Below, piece after piece: positions 26,290 through 36,604 of a stretch of DNA of 64,000 bases. This stretch comes from Marsupella aquatica (lineage: Eukaryota; Marchantiophyta): NCBI GenBank assembly GCA_973895155.1, contig OZ316896.1:14074001-14138000 (forward strand). The letters are read 5' to 3'. Under the pieces are notes generated by a model. It saw nothing but the letters and a program-made list of their open reading frames with translations, made no database searches and had not been told where the DNA came from. The stretch's first letter is position 1; the number at the start of each line of letters is the position of its first letter. Both the position numbers and the translations under genes were made by a program.

Positions 26290-26640
26290 GGTTTTGAGTG
26301 TTGAAATTGTCTCTGGTTAGTGAGTTTCCGCACTGGTATGAGACTTGTTTTCTCGAGAACTCTCCAGAATTCTGTATCTATTCTTTACACGTTTTGTGAC
26401 GTTGTGTCCTGGTTCTCTGTTTGGTGTCCTGTGTACTTCTGCAGTCGAATCTATCGTCACCGTGTCGTCGTTGAGCGATCTGTCGATCCACTTCTTTGGT
26501 GTTCTTTTTACGAACGCGCATAGGTGATACTTTGTTCTTGAGTTGATTTCTGTTTCTATGTGTTTTTGGCGCACAGGTGATACGTTGTTCTTGAGTTCAT
26601 TTCTGTTTCTATCTGTTTTGGTACCGAACGACTGTCTTCG
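26290..26640 (+). repeat. Dispersed repeat family D, copy 1
   Basis: It is colinear with 32215-32600. Shared phrases are CGTTTTGTGAC, CACTTCTTTGGTGTT, a GGTGATAC/AGTGATATG block and TTTCTATCTGTTTTGGTACC. Inside this copy a ~55-bp unit (AGGTGATAC.TTGTTCTTGAG...) is duplicated in tandem at about 26523 and 26576. The TGGTACC end could be a retroelement primer-binding site next to an LTR end; that is speculative. Confidence 0.5.
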
Positions 26641-27068
26641 CAATTCATCTAGATTTTGTAGCCCCAGTCCGCCATGGAATGCTTCGCGGCGGAGCTGTTA
26701 GATACACATGCGTACTTGGCCTTGCCCAGATAATTGGAGATAGGGTGTGGGAGATTTGTGAATTGCATGAAGGGACGCAGTGAAATATGACTGAACAGCC
26801 GGTAACTGAGCTATGGCGGATTGAAACAGTGTCCTTGGATGGAAGGCTGAGTGACTGATTGGAACCCGGCAATTCGATAGAGGACGTACTGAGTGACTGA
26901 TTGTCACTCGCAATTTGATGAAAACATTAGTGAGGGACTGATGTGATGAAATTAGTGACCGAATTTGGTGCAGGTGAATATTTCCATTCGCCAAACCTTG
27001 GCGGGTGTGTATTTCGTGCAGAGATTTGTTGCGAAAATCAGAAAGCTTCTCGTCGAACGGAAGAGGAA
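26641..27068 (+). promoter_or_regulatory. Upstream region of the DUF427 gene
   Basis: The phrase GAGTGACTGATTG recurs at about 26850 and 26890, with related GAGGGACTGATG near 26932, giving a short imperfect repeat about 40 bp apart just upstream of the gene. The frame is open upstream of the chosen ATG (from 26943), but nothing before 27069 resembles the family. Confidence 0.35.
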
Positions 27069-27899
27069 ATGGCGGTGACAGCGACATGGAACGGCAAGGT
27101 GATTGCGGCCACGGACGCATACGAGACAGTGGAAGGAAATGTGTACTTCCCTCCGTCGGCTTTGAAACAAGAGTATGTAAAGCCGAGCTCCACGAAAACC
27201 ACTTGTAGTTGGAAAGGCGTTGCCTCCTACTACAACATCGAAGTGGACGGTAAGACGAACAAGGATGCTGCTTGGTACTACCCTGACCCGAAACCTGCTG
27301 CTGCCAACATCAAGGTGAACAGCCCTTCGACGCTAGCTCTATCGCTGTTGACGACGTTTGTTTGTCTGTTCCTTTGACATTGAGTTTCGATTCACTTGAT
27401 CGAGTATCGAGCTTCGATATTAGCTTGAAGGACATCTGGTTTTGATTAGCTGACTCCATGAAGTATCTGTGTAGGGGTCGATCCCTCCTTGCGATATTTT
27501 GCCTTGTCCTTTGAAGTCCGTGGTCTTTTTACTCTAGATTTCATACTCCTCGCAGCTAGGGTAAAGAGCCGGTCAATTCCATCCTTCCTTCGGGAATTAT
27601 GGACCGCATAGTCCATTGATTTGTACATACATTTTCACAATTATGGCGACAGCAGACTTAGTAACTGGATCGAAAAGTATGATAATTGTTTGAATGATGA
27701 AATATAAGCAACTCGCGGACAGCGGGCATGTTGGCATGAACCGAAAGACTGTCGATATAATGCTTTTAAAGATTTCAAGTCTAATGTCAGAAGTTATGTG
27801 AATAAGCTGGACGATGACCTTTGAACTCCCTTTTGCTGGGATTTGCAGGGCTATATTGCATTCTGGAAACAAGTGGAGATCAAGAAACCGTCGAAGTAA
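27069..27899 (+). CDS. Stand-alone DUF427 protein
   Basis: Two exons, 27069-27314 and 27849-27899, with GT-AG ends and phase 0, give 98 residues, the size of a single DUF427 (NTP_transf_9) domain. Exon 1 holds the family core: ATWNGKVIAATD, VEGNVYFPPSALKQEYVKPS, TTCSWKGVASYYNIEVDGK and AAWYYPDPKPAA. Exon 2 supplies the typical ending GYIAFWKQVEI. Without the intron the frame would run into a hydrophobic stretch and stop at 27377, unlike the family. That the 51-bp second exon restores the family ending is the main evidence for splicing. The biochemical role of DUF427 proteins is not established; no signal peptide or membrane segment is predicted once the intron is removed. The start was chosen because the domain begins two codons later. 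The neighbouring genes give no clue to its job. Confidence 0.85.
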
Positions 27900-28435
27900 A
27901 TGGAATAGGAGGGCACAGCCAGTGAACAGCAGTGTTTGTTTTATTAGAGTTCAATCTGTAAAGATAGCTAAACCAGGATTTAAGACAGCTAGGATTGCAA
28001 TAGGTACGTCTAATAAAACAGGCACTTGGATGGGACAGACGTGAGAAGCTAAATGTAGACATATTCAGGAAGTGTTTTTCATTAGCTAAACTTTGAGCAA
28101 ATCATCAAGTTCACTCTTGATTCAATGTGTCGAGGAAATTTATTTCCTTCGACAAACTTGGGAGTAAATCAGCAAGATCAGCCTCGAATCGCTTTGCTCT
28201 TATGTCCCTTCCCGCATTGTTGAGGGTTCAGCAGGTCCAGTGTGTGTCCTGATTTCATTCTGAGTGGGTTTGGACATGGTTCTTTTCTATAGCGTAATGT
28301 GGGGTTCGCTGTGTATCATTGCTCCAGATCATTCAGTTCTGTTCTTTGGAAAATCTATTAAGGGTTTTTGTTAGAGGGCAAGTTTGTGCAATAGCCTTTT
28401 TGGTTGACTCTCGTAAACTTAGATGACATGATACT
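27900..28435. other. Downstream region of the DUF427 gene
   Basis: Probably the 3' UTR followed by spacer. No gene recognised. Confidence 0.3.
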
Positions 28436-29733
28436 CTGACTGGAAATAAGAAAGAAGAAGCACTTCCACCTGAAGTTCATTTGGCTGTCCCTCTTCTAAA
28501 GCACAAAGAGTGGCGTTCGCATGGATGAAGAAGCGAGAGCTCAAAGATAGGATCCCAGGCCTAGATGGGAAACCAGGGAGCTTGCAAGGGGGGATTTTGG
28601 CATATAACCAGGGTCTCGGCAAAGACAATTTCTACTGTATCTGTGATTCTGAAGGAAAGGGCACACGATAAACACAGTTTTATGTGTAGATGTGTTTCAT
28701 GATGATGATGGCGCTCATGTCGCTGGAAGAGCACCTACGGGTCCGCCATCCAGTTCTGAGAAGCGAGATAATAGTTTATCCTTGGAACTCAGCAATTCTG
28801 GAACAGCGTCAAGTGCACAGAATGCCCAGCCTGATGTCGTGACAGTGTCCAGGTAGTTCAGGCCAGGCTGCTGGTACTGTCATTGTGTGCCCTACAAGCA
28901 TTTTGAGACGGTGGGCAACCGACATCAAAGAGAAGGTCACGGAAAAGGCCAGGTAGCAACAGGACTAAAGATTCAAGTACGATGTTGTTCTTACCACGTA
29001 TTCGATTGTTAGTATGGAGGTTCCTAACCAGCCAGAGGAGACGGATAAGGAAAGCAGATCTCTCATGGTGGTGAAAATGATCAATCCTTGCCCCCGGCCG
29101 TATGGCCTCGAAGTCCCAAAAACCGAAAAAAGAAAATGGGAAGAAGGGTCGACGAAACGGACAAGGAAGGCTTGTCGAAGGAGAACCGGTCCTTTGGCAA
29201 GGGTAAATTGTTTTAGAGTTGTTCTGGATGAGGCCCAAAGTATAAAGAATGCTAGGACAAAGTGTGCCCGGGCCACATGGGATCTAAGAAGCAAAGGGAG
29301 ATGGTGTGTAAGTGGGACCTCTGCCATTGATGATCATACAGTCATTTCCACTTTCTGAGATATTCTCCTTTTGATTCTTACAAGATGTTCCGGGAATTGA
29401 TAAAAGAACCAGTAACTCGGAGTCCCACTCAGGGCTATGCAGATTTACTCAGATTACTTACTGCGGTCATGTTTAGACGCACGAACGCTTCTAAGATTGA
29501 CGGGCAACCAAGTGTGAACTTACCTGAAAGGATACTTAAGCTAAAGCAGGCGGAATCTAGTGATGAAGAGCGTGCTTTCTACAATGATCTGGAAAATGAG
29601 TCTCGGAAACAGCTCCAGGACTACGCTGCAGCTGGGACCTTGCAGAGCACCTCTGTAAATATCTTATGGATGATTCTGCGGTTACGATAGGATTGTGATC
29701 ATCCTCTTCTGGTCAAAGGTAGCCATGCTCAGA

Positions 29734-30358
29734 GAGAGATTTGCTTGGTGGTACTTCGAATTGCCAACTTAATCAGTCCCCAAAAGTCCAAAATGGTCCG
29801 GTGGGACCTCAAACATATGTTGGAGTGGGTTTACTAAGAAATTGTCGGGCCCGACAATGCTCGCCTCACAGCGTAGGACCCATCAGTATAAACGATCCTC
29901 ACAAACTCGCAGCCCAGCCCAGCCCAGAGCACAGCTTCAATGCACAACTTCGACTCCCCGCAATCCAGGAGAATGTATCAACATTGCGTCCTCTGCATCA
30001 CTCCCAACGAGCGTGGATCCTCTCCTCTAAGTGCAGCGCAGCTTTGACCCCCTGCAATCCAGCACAATGTATGCACATTGGGTTGAATATGGCACCAGAC
30101 TTTCGCTTGGGAAATCCTGGGCCCTGCCTCCCATGAGCATTGCAGTGGGGGTCCTATTTGGTACACAGGAAGTTGTGCCTGCTCTCACCCCCAAGGTCAA
30201 ATTTTGCCGTTTGCACCTGGGTAAGGTGTCAGAGATCTACATGGCCCGGCAATTTCTCAGTAAACACATACTTTTGAGGTTCCACGGGGCCATTTTGGAC
30301 TTTTGGGGACTTGTTAAGTCCACAACTTTCATTTGAGGTCCAACCAAGCAAATCTCTC
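29734..30358. mobile_element. 625-bp TIR element (MULE-type MITE) inside the SNF2 pseudogene
   Basis: The ends are inverted repeats of roughly 115 bp. The left starts GAGAGATTTGCTTGGTGG; the right, read on the minus strand, starts GAGAGATTTGCTTGGTTGG. Both continue through AGTCCCCAAAAGTCCAAAAT. The flanks CATGCTCAGA (29724-29733) and CATGATCAGA (30359-30368) form a 10-bp target duplication with one mismatch. Removing the element plus one flank rejoins the host reading frame (SHAQ then STQKVSLDSAKK). The inner part carries two related blocks (CCGCAATCCAGGAGAATGTA and CTGCAATCCAGCACAATGTA). It encodes no transposase. Related ends are seen at 40506-40688. Confidence 0.8.
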
Positions 30359-30379
30359 CATGATCAGAGTACACAAAAA

Positions 30380-30579
30380 GTTAGTTTTGGACTCAGCAAA
30401 GAAGCTATCTGTGGAGAAATGGCAGTACCTGTTTTCACTTCTGGAAGGAAACAGGGACATTAGATATTCCAGATGAGGCAGTTAGTTTGGACTCAGCAAA
30501 GAAGCTATCTGTGGAGAAATGGCAGTACCTGTTGTCACTTCTGGAAGGAACAGGGACATTAGATATTCCAGATGAGGCT
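30380..30579 (+). repeat. Tandem duplication in the SNF2 pseudogene
   Basis: A unit of about 100 bp occurs twice head to tail (30380-30480 and 30481-30579). The copies are nearly identical: the first has one extra T and one extra A, plus a substitution near 30433. The second copy keeps the open frame. This duplication is recent compared with the decay of the rest of the pseudogene. Confidence 0.85.
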
Positions 30580-30602
30580 ATGGCTTGTGTCTATATGCAC
30601 AT

Positions 30603-30865
30603 TTATTTGGGTGTCTCAAGCTTTGACATTATGGTTGAGGGCATTAGACCATAAGAAAATGGTCATACCTTTTTCACAATTATGTAACAGGTTTTTTTTG
30701 TTTTCTGTGTCACCAGCCTCTACTTACAGTGATTGATGGTACTTGCATAAGACCAATCCGTATGGCAAAAAGTTATGGAATATGAATTTCATAGGCTGTA
30801 ACTTTTTGTGGTCCATAACCCATAACTAGGGAGTTAAGCTCCATCAAATTATCAGCTTTGAGATG
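30603..30865. mobile_element. MITE-like repeat family B, copy 1
   Basis: The block matches 55262-55553 on the opposite strand. Its ends are weak inverted repeats (GGGTGTCTCAAGCTTTGA on the left, GGACATCTCAAAGCTGAT on the minus strand at the right), suggesting a small TIR element. It is next to where the SNF2 pseudogene breaks off. No protein is encoded. Confidence 0.5.
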
Positions 30866-31589
30866 TCCTATTGTAGACAATGTATCTGGGACCAACTTGC
30901 CACTGGAGATGGTTCCTGCTGTCTGGAGATGGTTCCTGCTGTCCAGTTCCTAGATGTATAAAGTTTTTGAACACATCCTTGGTATTTACTTTGGCTTCCA
31001 TGAGGGGGGTGAGGGAATCAGCGGGGAAATCTCATTGCTTGAAGAACCTTGCAAAGGGAGGCCTGTAGTACCGGATATGTGGGTTGGAAATCTTCCTCAA
31101 AGATCAATGTTGTGATTTGTACATTTAACTTTTCCACCTGGTCCACTAAACTCTGACCTGTAAACCTGACAGCTTGTTTCGATTAATAGAGGGTACATAT
31201 TACAAATAAAGACTTAACACTAAAAAAATTTCACATGAGTCAACTGAAAACCTGGTAGCATAGGTGGTCCTGCAAATTAGCATGAAGTCTCTATATGGCT
31301 CATATAACTAAACAGGCTGCAAACTGTAAGCAGGATACAAGTCACATTTAGTCAAAAGTGTAAACCTTGCTATCCAAGTTTATTGTGTACCATGAAGGAT
31401 AAGTTCATTTTATTGGTTCTAAGGGAAAACTTAAGAATTTTCTCACAAGAACAATAAGGTCTTATAAATACAATTTTAGAAATTATAAGAAAATTAGAGT
31501 CTATTTAATCCAAATTTTGGAATATTTCACCTTATAGGGGTTTAATTTTTAAAAAAATTCTTCCATTTTAGGGGTTCCGAAGCCTAAAA
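30866..31589. other. Non-coding gap
   Basis: A 20-bp phrase, CTGGAGATGGTTCCTGCTGT, is repeated directly at about 30903 and 30923. Otherwise AT-rich with no recognisable gene. Confidence 0.35.
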
Positions 31590-31880
31590 ACATTGCAGGT
31601 GATGGGGAGGCTTCTATATAGTGAGACTCTTGAGTATGTACATAAGCAAGTGGTTGTTTGTGAGAAGAAACTTAGGTTCATTGTTACGGAAGCAAATGAG
31701 AGATGGGGCCGAAAGAGCTTATCTTGTGCAGACTTGTTATGGCCAACAAGCTTAGAGCACACTAAAGTTCTTGTATGGTCATGTAGACATAGCTTCATCA
31801 AAGGTGAACCATATATATATAGTGTAGACTACTTGTTCTTTTGATATCACATGTGCATGCTATTGCAAGTTGCATCTTTG
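31590..31880 (+). mobile_element. Strongly diverged relative of the 344-bp LTR
   Basis: It shares with the solo LTRs, in order, the phrases TTAGGTTCATTGTTACGGA, GAGAGATGGGG, TATGGCC, TAGAGCACACTAAAGTTCTTG, a CATGTAGACATAGCTTCAT block and AGGTGAACCA. Identity is much lower than between the two solo LTRs and the ends are not clear. It is an older or different subfamily. Confidence 0.5.
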
Positions 31881-32214
31881 CTCACCAGTTATTGTACTCT
31901 CCTTCATTGGCGATTCTTGTGCAACCAAGGTGCTTTGTGCTCAAGGGGTTGACTATCAAAAATCTTAAAAATCACGTGTGATCCAAAATAGGTATTTTTG
32001 GTGAAAATTAACTAATTATTTTAAAAGTGTAGAAGACAAAAGAAGGTATTATAAACTCATGTTTATAAAATATTTTATAATATATACCTTTTATAGAATA
32101 AAATAAGTTATTAATATTGAAAATGAATAATATTTTTAGAATATTTTTTTAATAAAATATGTCTATTTATATTAGGCTAGGATCGCAAGTGGTACCCTAA
32201 AATATACACTTGGT
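31881..32214. other. AT-rich gap
   Basis: Very AT-rich around 31990-32180. No gene or repeat recognised. Confidence 0.3.
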
Positions 32215-32600
32215 TAACCCCTAAGGTTTTGTGGTTTTCCATTTGTCTTTCAATGTAAGGGAATATGTAACTGCTGCACTAGTAGGAGATTGGTTTTCTC
32301 ATTTTCTTTTCACCACTCTTTTTCAAGTTTGTACACCTTTTGTGACCTATGTTGGTTTTGTTTGGGTATCCTAAACCACTACTGTAGCTTGCAGTCAAAT
32401 ACATATTAATTTTGTCACCTTTTCTTCAAAAAGCAATCTAGCCATCTACTTCTTTCCAGACTTCTTTGGTGTTTGTAGAGTACAATTTGGTGGTTTTGAC
32501 GAATGGCACAAGTGATATGCTTGGTGAAATGATATTCTATTCTTGAATTCTTCTCTTTTTCCATTTGTTTTGGTACCTTCTTGTTGTTTCATTGCTCAAC
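32215..32600 (+). repeat. Dispersed repeat family D, copy 2
   Basis: It is colinear with 26290-26640: CACCTTTTGTGACC, CTTGCAGTCAAATACAT, CTACTTCTTTCC...CTTTGGTGTT, GCACAAGTGATATG and CCATTTGTTTTGGTACC. More decayed than the other copy. Confidence 0.5.
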
Positions 32601-32606
32601 GACTTA

Positions 32607-32685
32607 CTTCTGGTCTATTCTGGTATATAAAGGGAAAAATGGTGGTTCTGGTCTACTCTGGTATATAAAGGGAAAAATGGATTTG
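32607..32685 (+). repeat. 37-bp tandem duplication
   Basis: The phrase CTGGTCTAYTCTGGTATATA, followed by AAGGGAAAAATGG, occurs twice in a row near 32609 and 32648. Confidence 0.8.
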
Positions 32686-32689
32686 TTTT

Positions 32690-33167
32690 TTCTTTCCATA
32701 ACTTCTAGGGGCGCTCTAGACCCTAGAAAATAGCTTTGCATTAGGCCTTTTTACTAGTAACATATGTGCTCCTTGAAATGGAAGCAATGTGTCCAAACAA
32801 CCCTTAAATCGCATGAGGAGATCTTTATCTTTTCAACCCATCAACATGTGTGGTGGAGGGTCTCGATTAAGTCTCACTTTCATGAGCTTATATGGACAAC
32901 CGCTTGCTCGTCGTATGAAACTAAGCTGCTTCTCAGAACGCCCTATGAGTACCATGTCTCACTAGAGTGGGGTTTCTACATTGCCATCTCAGGTCCTAAG
33001 CATGAATTTCGCCGGCCATAGTTCCGAAGGGGAAACATTGAAACAATGATCTCACGTAATTGCTATGCGACATGTATCACCGGGTAGCCTAAGTGAAGGT
33101 TCCTCAAGATAGATCCCGAGCTTATTTCGAAGAAAGTTGCGAGGTTCAGCCTGTCTTTCAATTAAGC
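32690..33167. other. 3' flank of the hydroquinone reductase gene
   Basis: Non-coding by eye. The open frame at 32764-33021 (plus) has no recognisable domain. Confidence 0.3.
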
Positions 33168-34154
33168 TCATGCTTTCGAATTGAATCGGTGACGGTCATG
33201 CGGTGCGGAGTAGTCGATCTCCTGGCCCACGGCTACAATGCCATAAGGATTAATATGGACATGACTCTCATAGTAGCTATGCCGAATGTGCCACATGTTC
33301 ACCGTCTCACCAATGCCTGGAATCTGAAACAAATCCTTTGTGTAGTTGAACAAATTAGGGTACTCTCGAATGAACTTCTTGTTGCACTTGAAATGCACCA
33401 CATACACGGCGTCGAAGCGGATGAGCGTCATGAACAACCGAACATCAGCCTGTGTCAATTCGTCCCCCGCAATGTACCGCTGCTTCGACAAAATCTCCTC
33501 GCACTTGTCTAGCGCTGCAAATAGCGCGTGAAACGCCGCTTCGTAGGGCTCCTGCTTGGTCGAGAATCCGCACTTGTAAACGCCGATGTTGATGTCAGTG
33601 AACAACCAGCTGTTGACATCCTCGATGGCGGCCTTCAAGTGCTCCGGGTACAGGTTCACCTCAGGATGCTTGGCTATGCCGTCGTTGAACTCGTCGTTCA
33701 ACATCTTCATAATGTCTGGGCTTTCGTTGTTCACAATTTGCCTTGTCTTCGAGTCCCAAAGGACGGGAACGGAGAATCGGCCTGCGTAGTTTGGATTTGA
33801 GATTTCGTAGAGCTCCCGGATGGTGTTGGCGTGGTTGAGAGGGTCGGTTGTGGCACCAGTATCGTCGTTCTCGCCGGGAGTGAGAAGTATCCACCCACGG
33901 TGGTCGTCAACGGTTGGCTTTGTGGAGGCCATTGTGGCCTTGGTGACAGAAATGTCGATGGCGTGGCGGAGGCCCTTGAGGTTGAGGAGCGCGAGACAGC
34001 GGGAGGCAAAGGGGCACGCATAGGAAATGTAGAGGTGGTAGCGGCCTGCTTCGGGAGGAAACTGTGCACCTGGCTCTCGGGAGATGAAGTGGCGGAACTG
34101 CGCTTCCTGTGGCTTGAATGTGCCATCCTTCGACGCGGGAACTAAATTTGCCAT
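33168..34154 (-). CDS. S-glutathionyl-hydroquinone reductase (Xi-class GST)
   Basis: Xi-class glutathione transferases remove glutathione from glutathionyl-hydroquinones, keeping quinone pools reduced. The minus-strand frame gives 328 residues from the ATG at 34154, close to the usual ~320. The N-terminal thioredoxin-like domain has GRYHLYISYACPFASR with the catalytic cysteine at residue 47. The C-terminal helical domain has VNSWLFTDINIGVYKCGFS, then QRYIAGDELTQADVRLFMTL, RFDAVYVVHFKCN and the conserved YPNLFNYTKDLFQIPG. The family motif is usually CPWA; here it is CPFA. No intron is needed inside this frame. Upstream the frame stays open back to about 34245 with an Arg/Ser-rich, transit-peptide-like translation (FKLQPNLISRTLFVRA) but no ATG, and a possible acceptor (CTTTTACTAAG) lies there. 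An upstream exon encoding an organelle-targeting leader is therefore possible. Confidence 0.9.
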   Translation of the reverse strand: MANLVPASKDGTFKPQEAQFRHFISREPGAQFPPEAGRYHLYISYACPFASRCLALLNLKGLRHAIDISVTKATMASTKPTVDDHRGWILLTPGENDDTGATTDPLNHANTIRELYEISNPNYAGRFSVPVLWDSKTRQIVNNESPDIMKMLNDEFNDGIAKHPEVNLYPEHLKAAIEDVNSWLFTDINIGVYKCGFSTKQEPYEAAFHALFAALDKCEEILSKQRYIAGDELTQADVRLFMTLIRFDAVYVVHFKCNKKFIREYPNLFNYTKDLFQIPGIGETVNMWHIRHSYYESHVHINPYGIVAVGQEIDYSAPHDRHRFNSKA

Positions 34155-36604
34155 TGCCCTCACGAATAGTGTCCTGCTGATCAGATTCGGTTGCAGCTTG
34201 AATGCTGAACTTCTTAGTAAAAGACATAAATCAAACGCTCAGGAACGACGGCTCGCGACAGACATAGCAGCCTAAGTGCTTACCTTGCTCGAGCTGTGGG
34301 GGACAGAGGTTCTCGACTTAGACGACATAGTTCAATTCTGCCAAAGAGTCGGCCTCAAAACCTGCTGTCCGCTCTACGATTAGTCAGCACAATTCAAGCT
34401 TGTCCACTTTGTTACACATGTGTTGCCATGTCTTGAGTCTAGGCCAAGATCTCGACATCCCTCCGACGAAAGGACACGAGTCAGGGACCCTCTACCAGCT
34501 TTGCTATCCCGAGAATCCGACTAAGATGCGACCATAGTCTGGGAAATTTTGCCAGAGGCCGGGCCCCACCCACGAGCACCGCTCTTTGTTCGTCCTGAAA
34601 GCTTTGCGGAAATTGCGGTCAGCTTCACAGTGAAGTTTCCGAACTAAATCACAGTACTGTATTGTAATTTGTGTAAGTCTTGGTCGACAAGCTGACCAGA
34701 GAGTGGGCGCCGGATTCTTTCTTCTGCTGTAGGCCTAATGGTCTGCTTTGAACACGTTACTCGAGAACCTTTTTGCCGCTCGTTGTCCAGCTTCTCCATC
34801 AAGCTTGGCCACCTATTCCAATACAGCCCAGAAGCTATAGTAGGTCACTAAAGCAGATACAATTGCGACCAGGCTACAGTAGCTGTTCAGCCAAATCGAC
34901 TCTCCAAAATCTGAAGTATATATACGCACACCAAGTATCTCTAACAGCGAAATTTAGCAGGGTTCTCGATCGGGCCACCACGGCAGGAATCCTTCGATAT
35001 TTTAAGTACAATAGTCAGCATGAAAATAGTCAGCATGAACTCAGCTTTCCCGCGCCATTGCGAGTAGAGGTTTGTGCCTTGGCCGGCAAATTCACGGTCC
35101 TCCAACTTTCGAATTTGAAGGCTCGTAAATTTGCCGCCCAAGTCTCATACCCCTGAATGCATCCGCTTTGATGGACCAGTCAGTGTAGCATTCGATGATT
35201 AGCTCGATCGAGCTGCACAACAACTCAAGTCGAGATCGCCAATGTGATCTCTTCGTTAACCTCGATCCAGGGAACATCTTGCTTTTAGATTTTAATCTTT
35301 GTGACCACTCCGCCAGTCCGCAATCATGACGTCTTATTTCTGTTTCTTCTCACAGTAAGAGAATCTTAGTATGGAGTGCGTTTTCAAGAGCATGTGAGAA
35401 TCGAATGCAATTTTTTTCGGGAGATGAATGTCGGTGTTTCTGTAGATTCTTCTTGTTCCGACCGTTATGTGGTGTTGTAAATAACCGGACTGCAATTGTT
35501 GTGCTTGACAAACACAGGGTGTACATCATTGACCTTTTTAGCATTTGCCTTTGGGACTTAACTTCGTTGCCCCTATGCCTTCTTTCCTCTAGATCTCTCT
35601 TGACAAAACTCGGTCGTTGCGATGCTTGTTCGAGTAAGTTTTTCGAAAAATTGCACGCGATATATACGGATTGGATTTGAGAATCTGGATGATCTATTCT
35701 TTTGCTTGATTTTCATCTTCTAGTCCAAATCTGCACTCGATATTTTGGAAACAAGCTAGTGGTCGTAGAAGTAGCTTAAAGGATACAGCAAAATCAGGGG
35801 AAACACCGGGATAAGATTTTAGTTCCTGAAATGATTTAGAGTTGCAGCTCTTAACGTGAGCCTTCAAGGGTCTTTCTGACATCTTTAAATCAGGCAAATT
35901 GTGAGGAGAAGCTCCACAAATTATTCGTTTACTTTTTCGTCCTGACTTGTTCACTCTACGAACTTCATTACAGTTTTTTCAACAGACCAATGTTCACCAA
36001 GTTCCCACCAGGCCATCATTACCTGTTGCGAGACGGGATAACACTACGTATTCCAAGAGCCAATTGGCCTGGGTCTGATGGCTCGCCTGGCAGCTAGGGG
36101 AGTTGATATCTTGCAGCTAGTCCAGACTGTTTATCCCAACTGTAGATATTTTTAAGAAATTTATGTCAGCCAATAACAGTATCATCTTTGTTGGCAACTT
36201 ATACGATTTCTTCCGCATTTTCCACAACGAATCTGAAACTCACCGTTGTCACGAGATGAAGCTTCTCGTGGGTTGTGTCCTGTTGAGGCCCGTCACCGTC
36301 TAGAAGTATTCTGCTGAGTGGAGAGTGCATCACATTTGTTGTGGGAGAAATTATGCATGAATTTGATTCATGCATTAGATTTGTCGTGGGAGAACTCTGC
36401 CAAAAGTACTAGAAGTCCATAGAATAAATCTTTCTGAAACGGCAACTTCCTCACCCCCAGGCCGTTGCCACGAGACTCCGAAATCTGACTACGCAGCGAC
36501 TTTCCCAAACTTCCAGCAAGAATCCCGTGGCCTCATTTGCACCGGAAGACCCAGACACATAGAACCACCTCTCATTCCCACTAACAACACCACCAACAAG
36601 AGCC
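34155..36604. other. Intergenic region upstream of the hydroquinone reductase
   Basis: Contains the promoter side of the minus-strand reductase gene. A 12-bp phrase (ATAGTCAGCATGAA) is repeated near 35010. Open frames at 34773-35156, 35405-35680 and 35694-35954 have no domains. No repeat family shared with the rest of the window is seen. Confidence 0.35.

Larger units (their letters stand above)
28436..30579 (+). pseudogene. Processed pseudogene of a SNF2 (FRG/CHR27-28-type) ATPase
   Basis: The plus strand carries, in order but in shifting frames, pieces of a SNF2-family chromatin-remodelling ATPase of the plant FRG (CHR27/CHR28) type. About 28458: EALPPEVHLAVPLLKHKE. Then VAFAWMKKRELKDR, and GGILAYNQGLGK, the Walker-A region with YN where DD is expected. 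Then ISTVSVILKERAHDK. About 28880: GTVIVCPTSILRRWATDIKE. Then YDVVLTTYSIVSMEVP. About 29215: FRVVLDEAQSIKNARTK and RRWCVSGTS-like sequence. Then HFLRYSPFDSYKMFRELIKE, DLLRLLTAVMFRRT and CDHPLLVKGSHAQ. The parts follow one another without introns, so it looks like a retrocopy. Stops and frameshifts make it non-functional. It is interrupted by an element at 29734-30358, resumes with SLDSAKKLSVEKWQYLLSLL, and breaks off near 30579 before the RING region. Confidence 0.85.

Noticed and set aside
29385-29690. Functional small SNF2-domain gene
   Set aside because: It is part of a longer decayed copy with upstream stops and frameshifts and no complete Walker-A region in frame.
34155-34163. Start of the hydroquinone reductase three codons earlier, at a GTG
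   Set aside because: The codon at 34163 is GTG, not ATG; a nuclear plant gene is expected to start at the ATG at 34154 or in an upstream exon.
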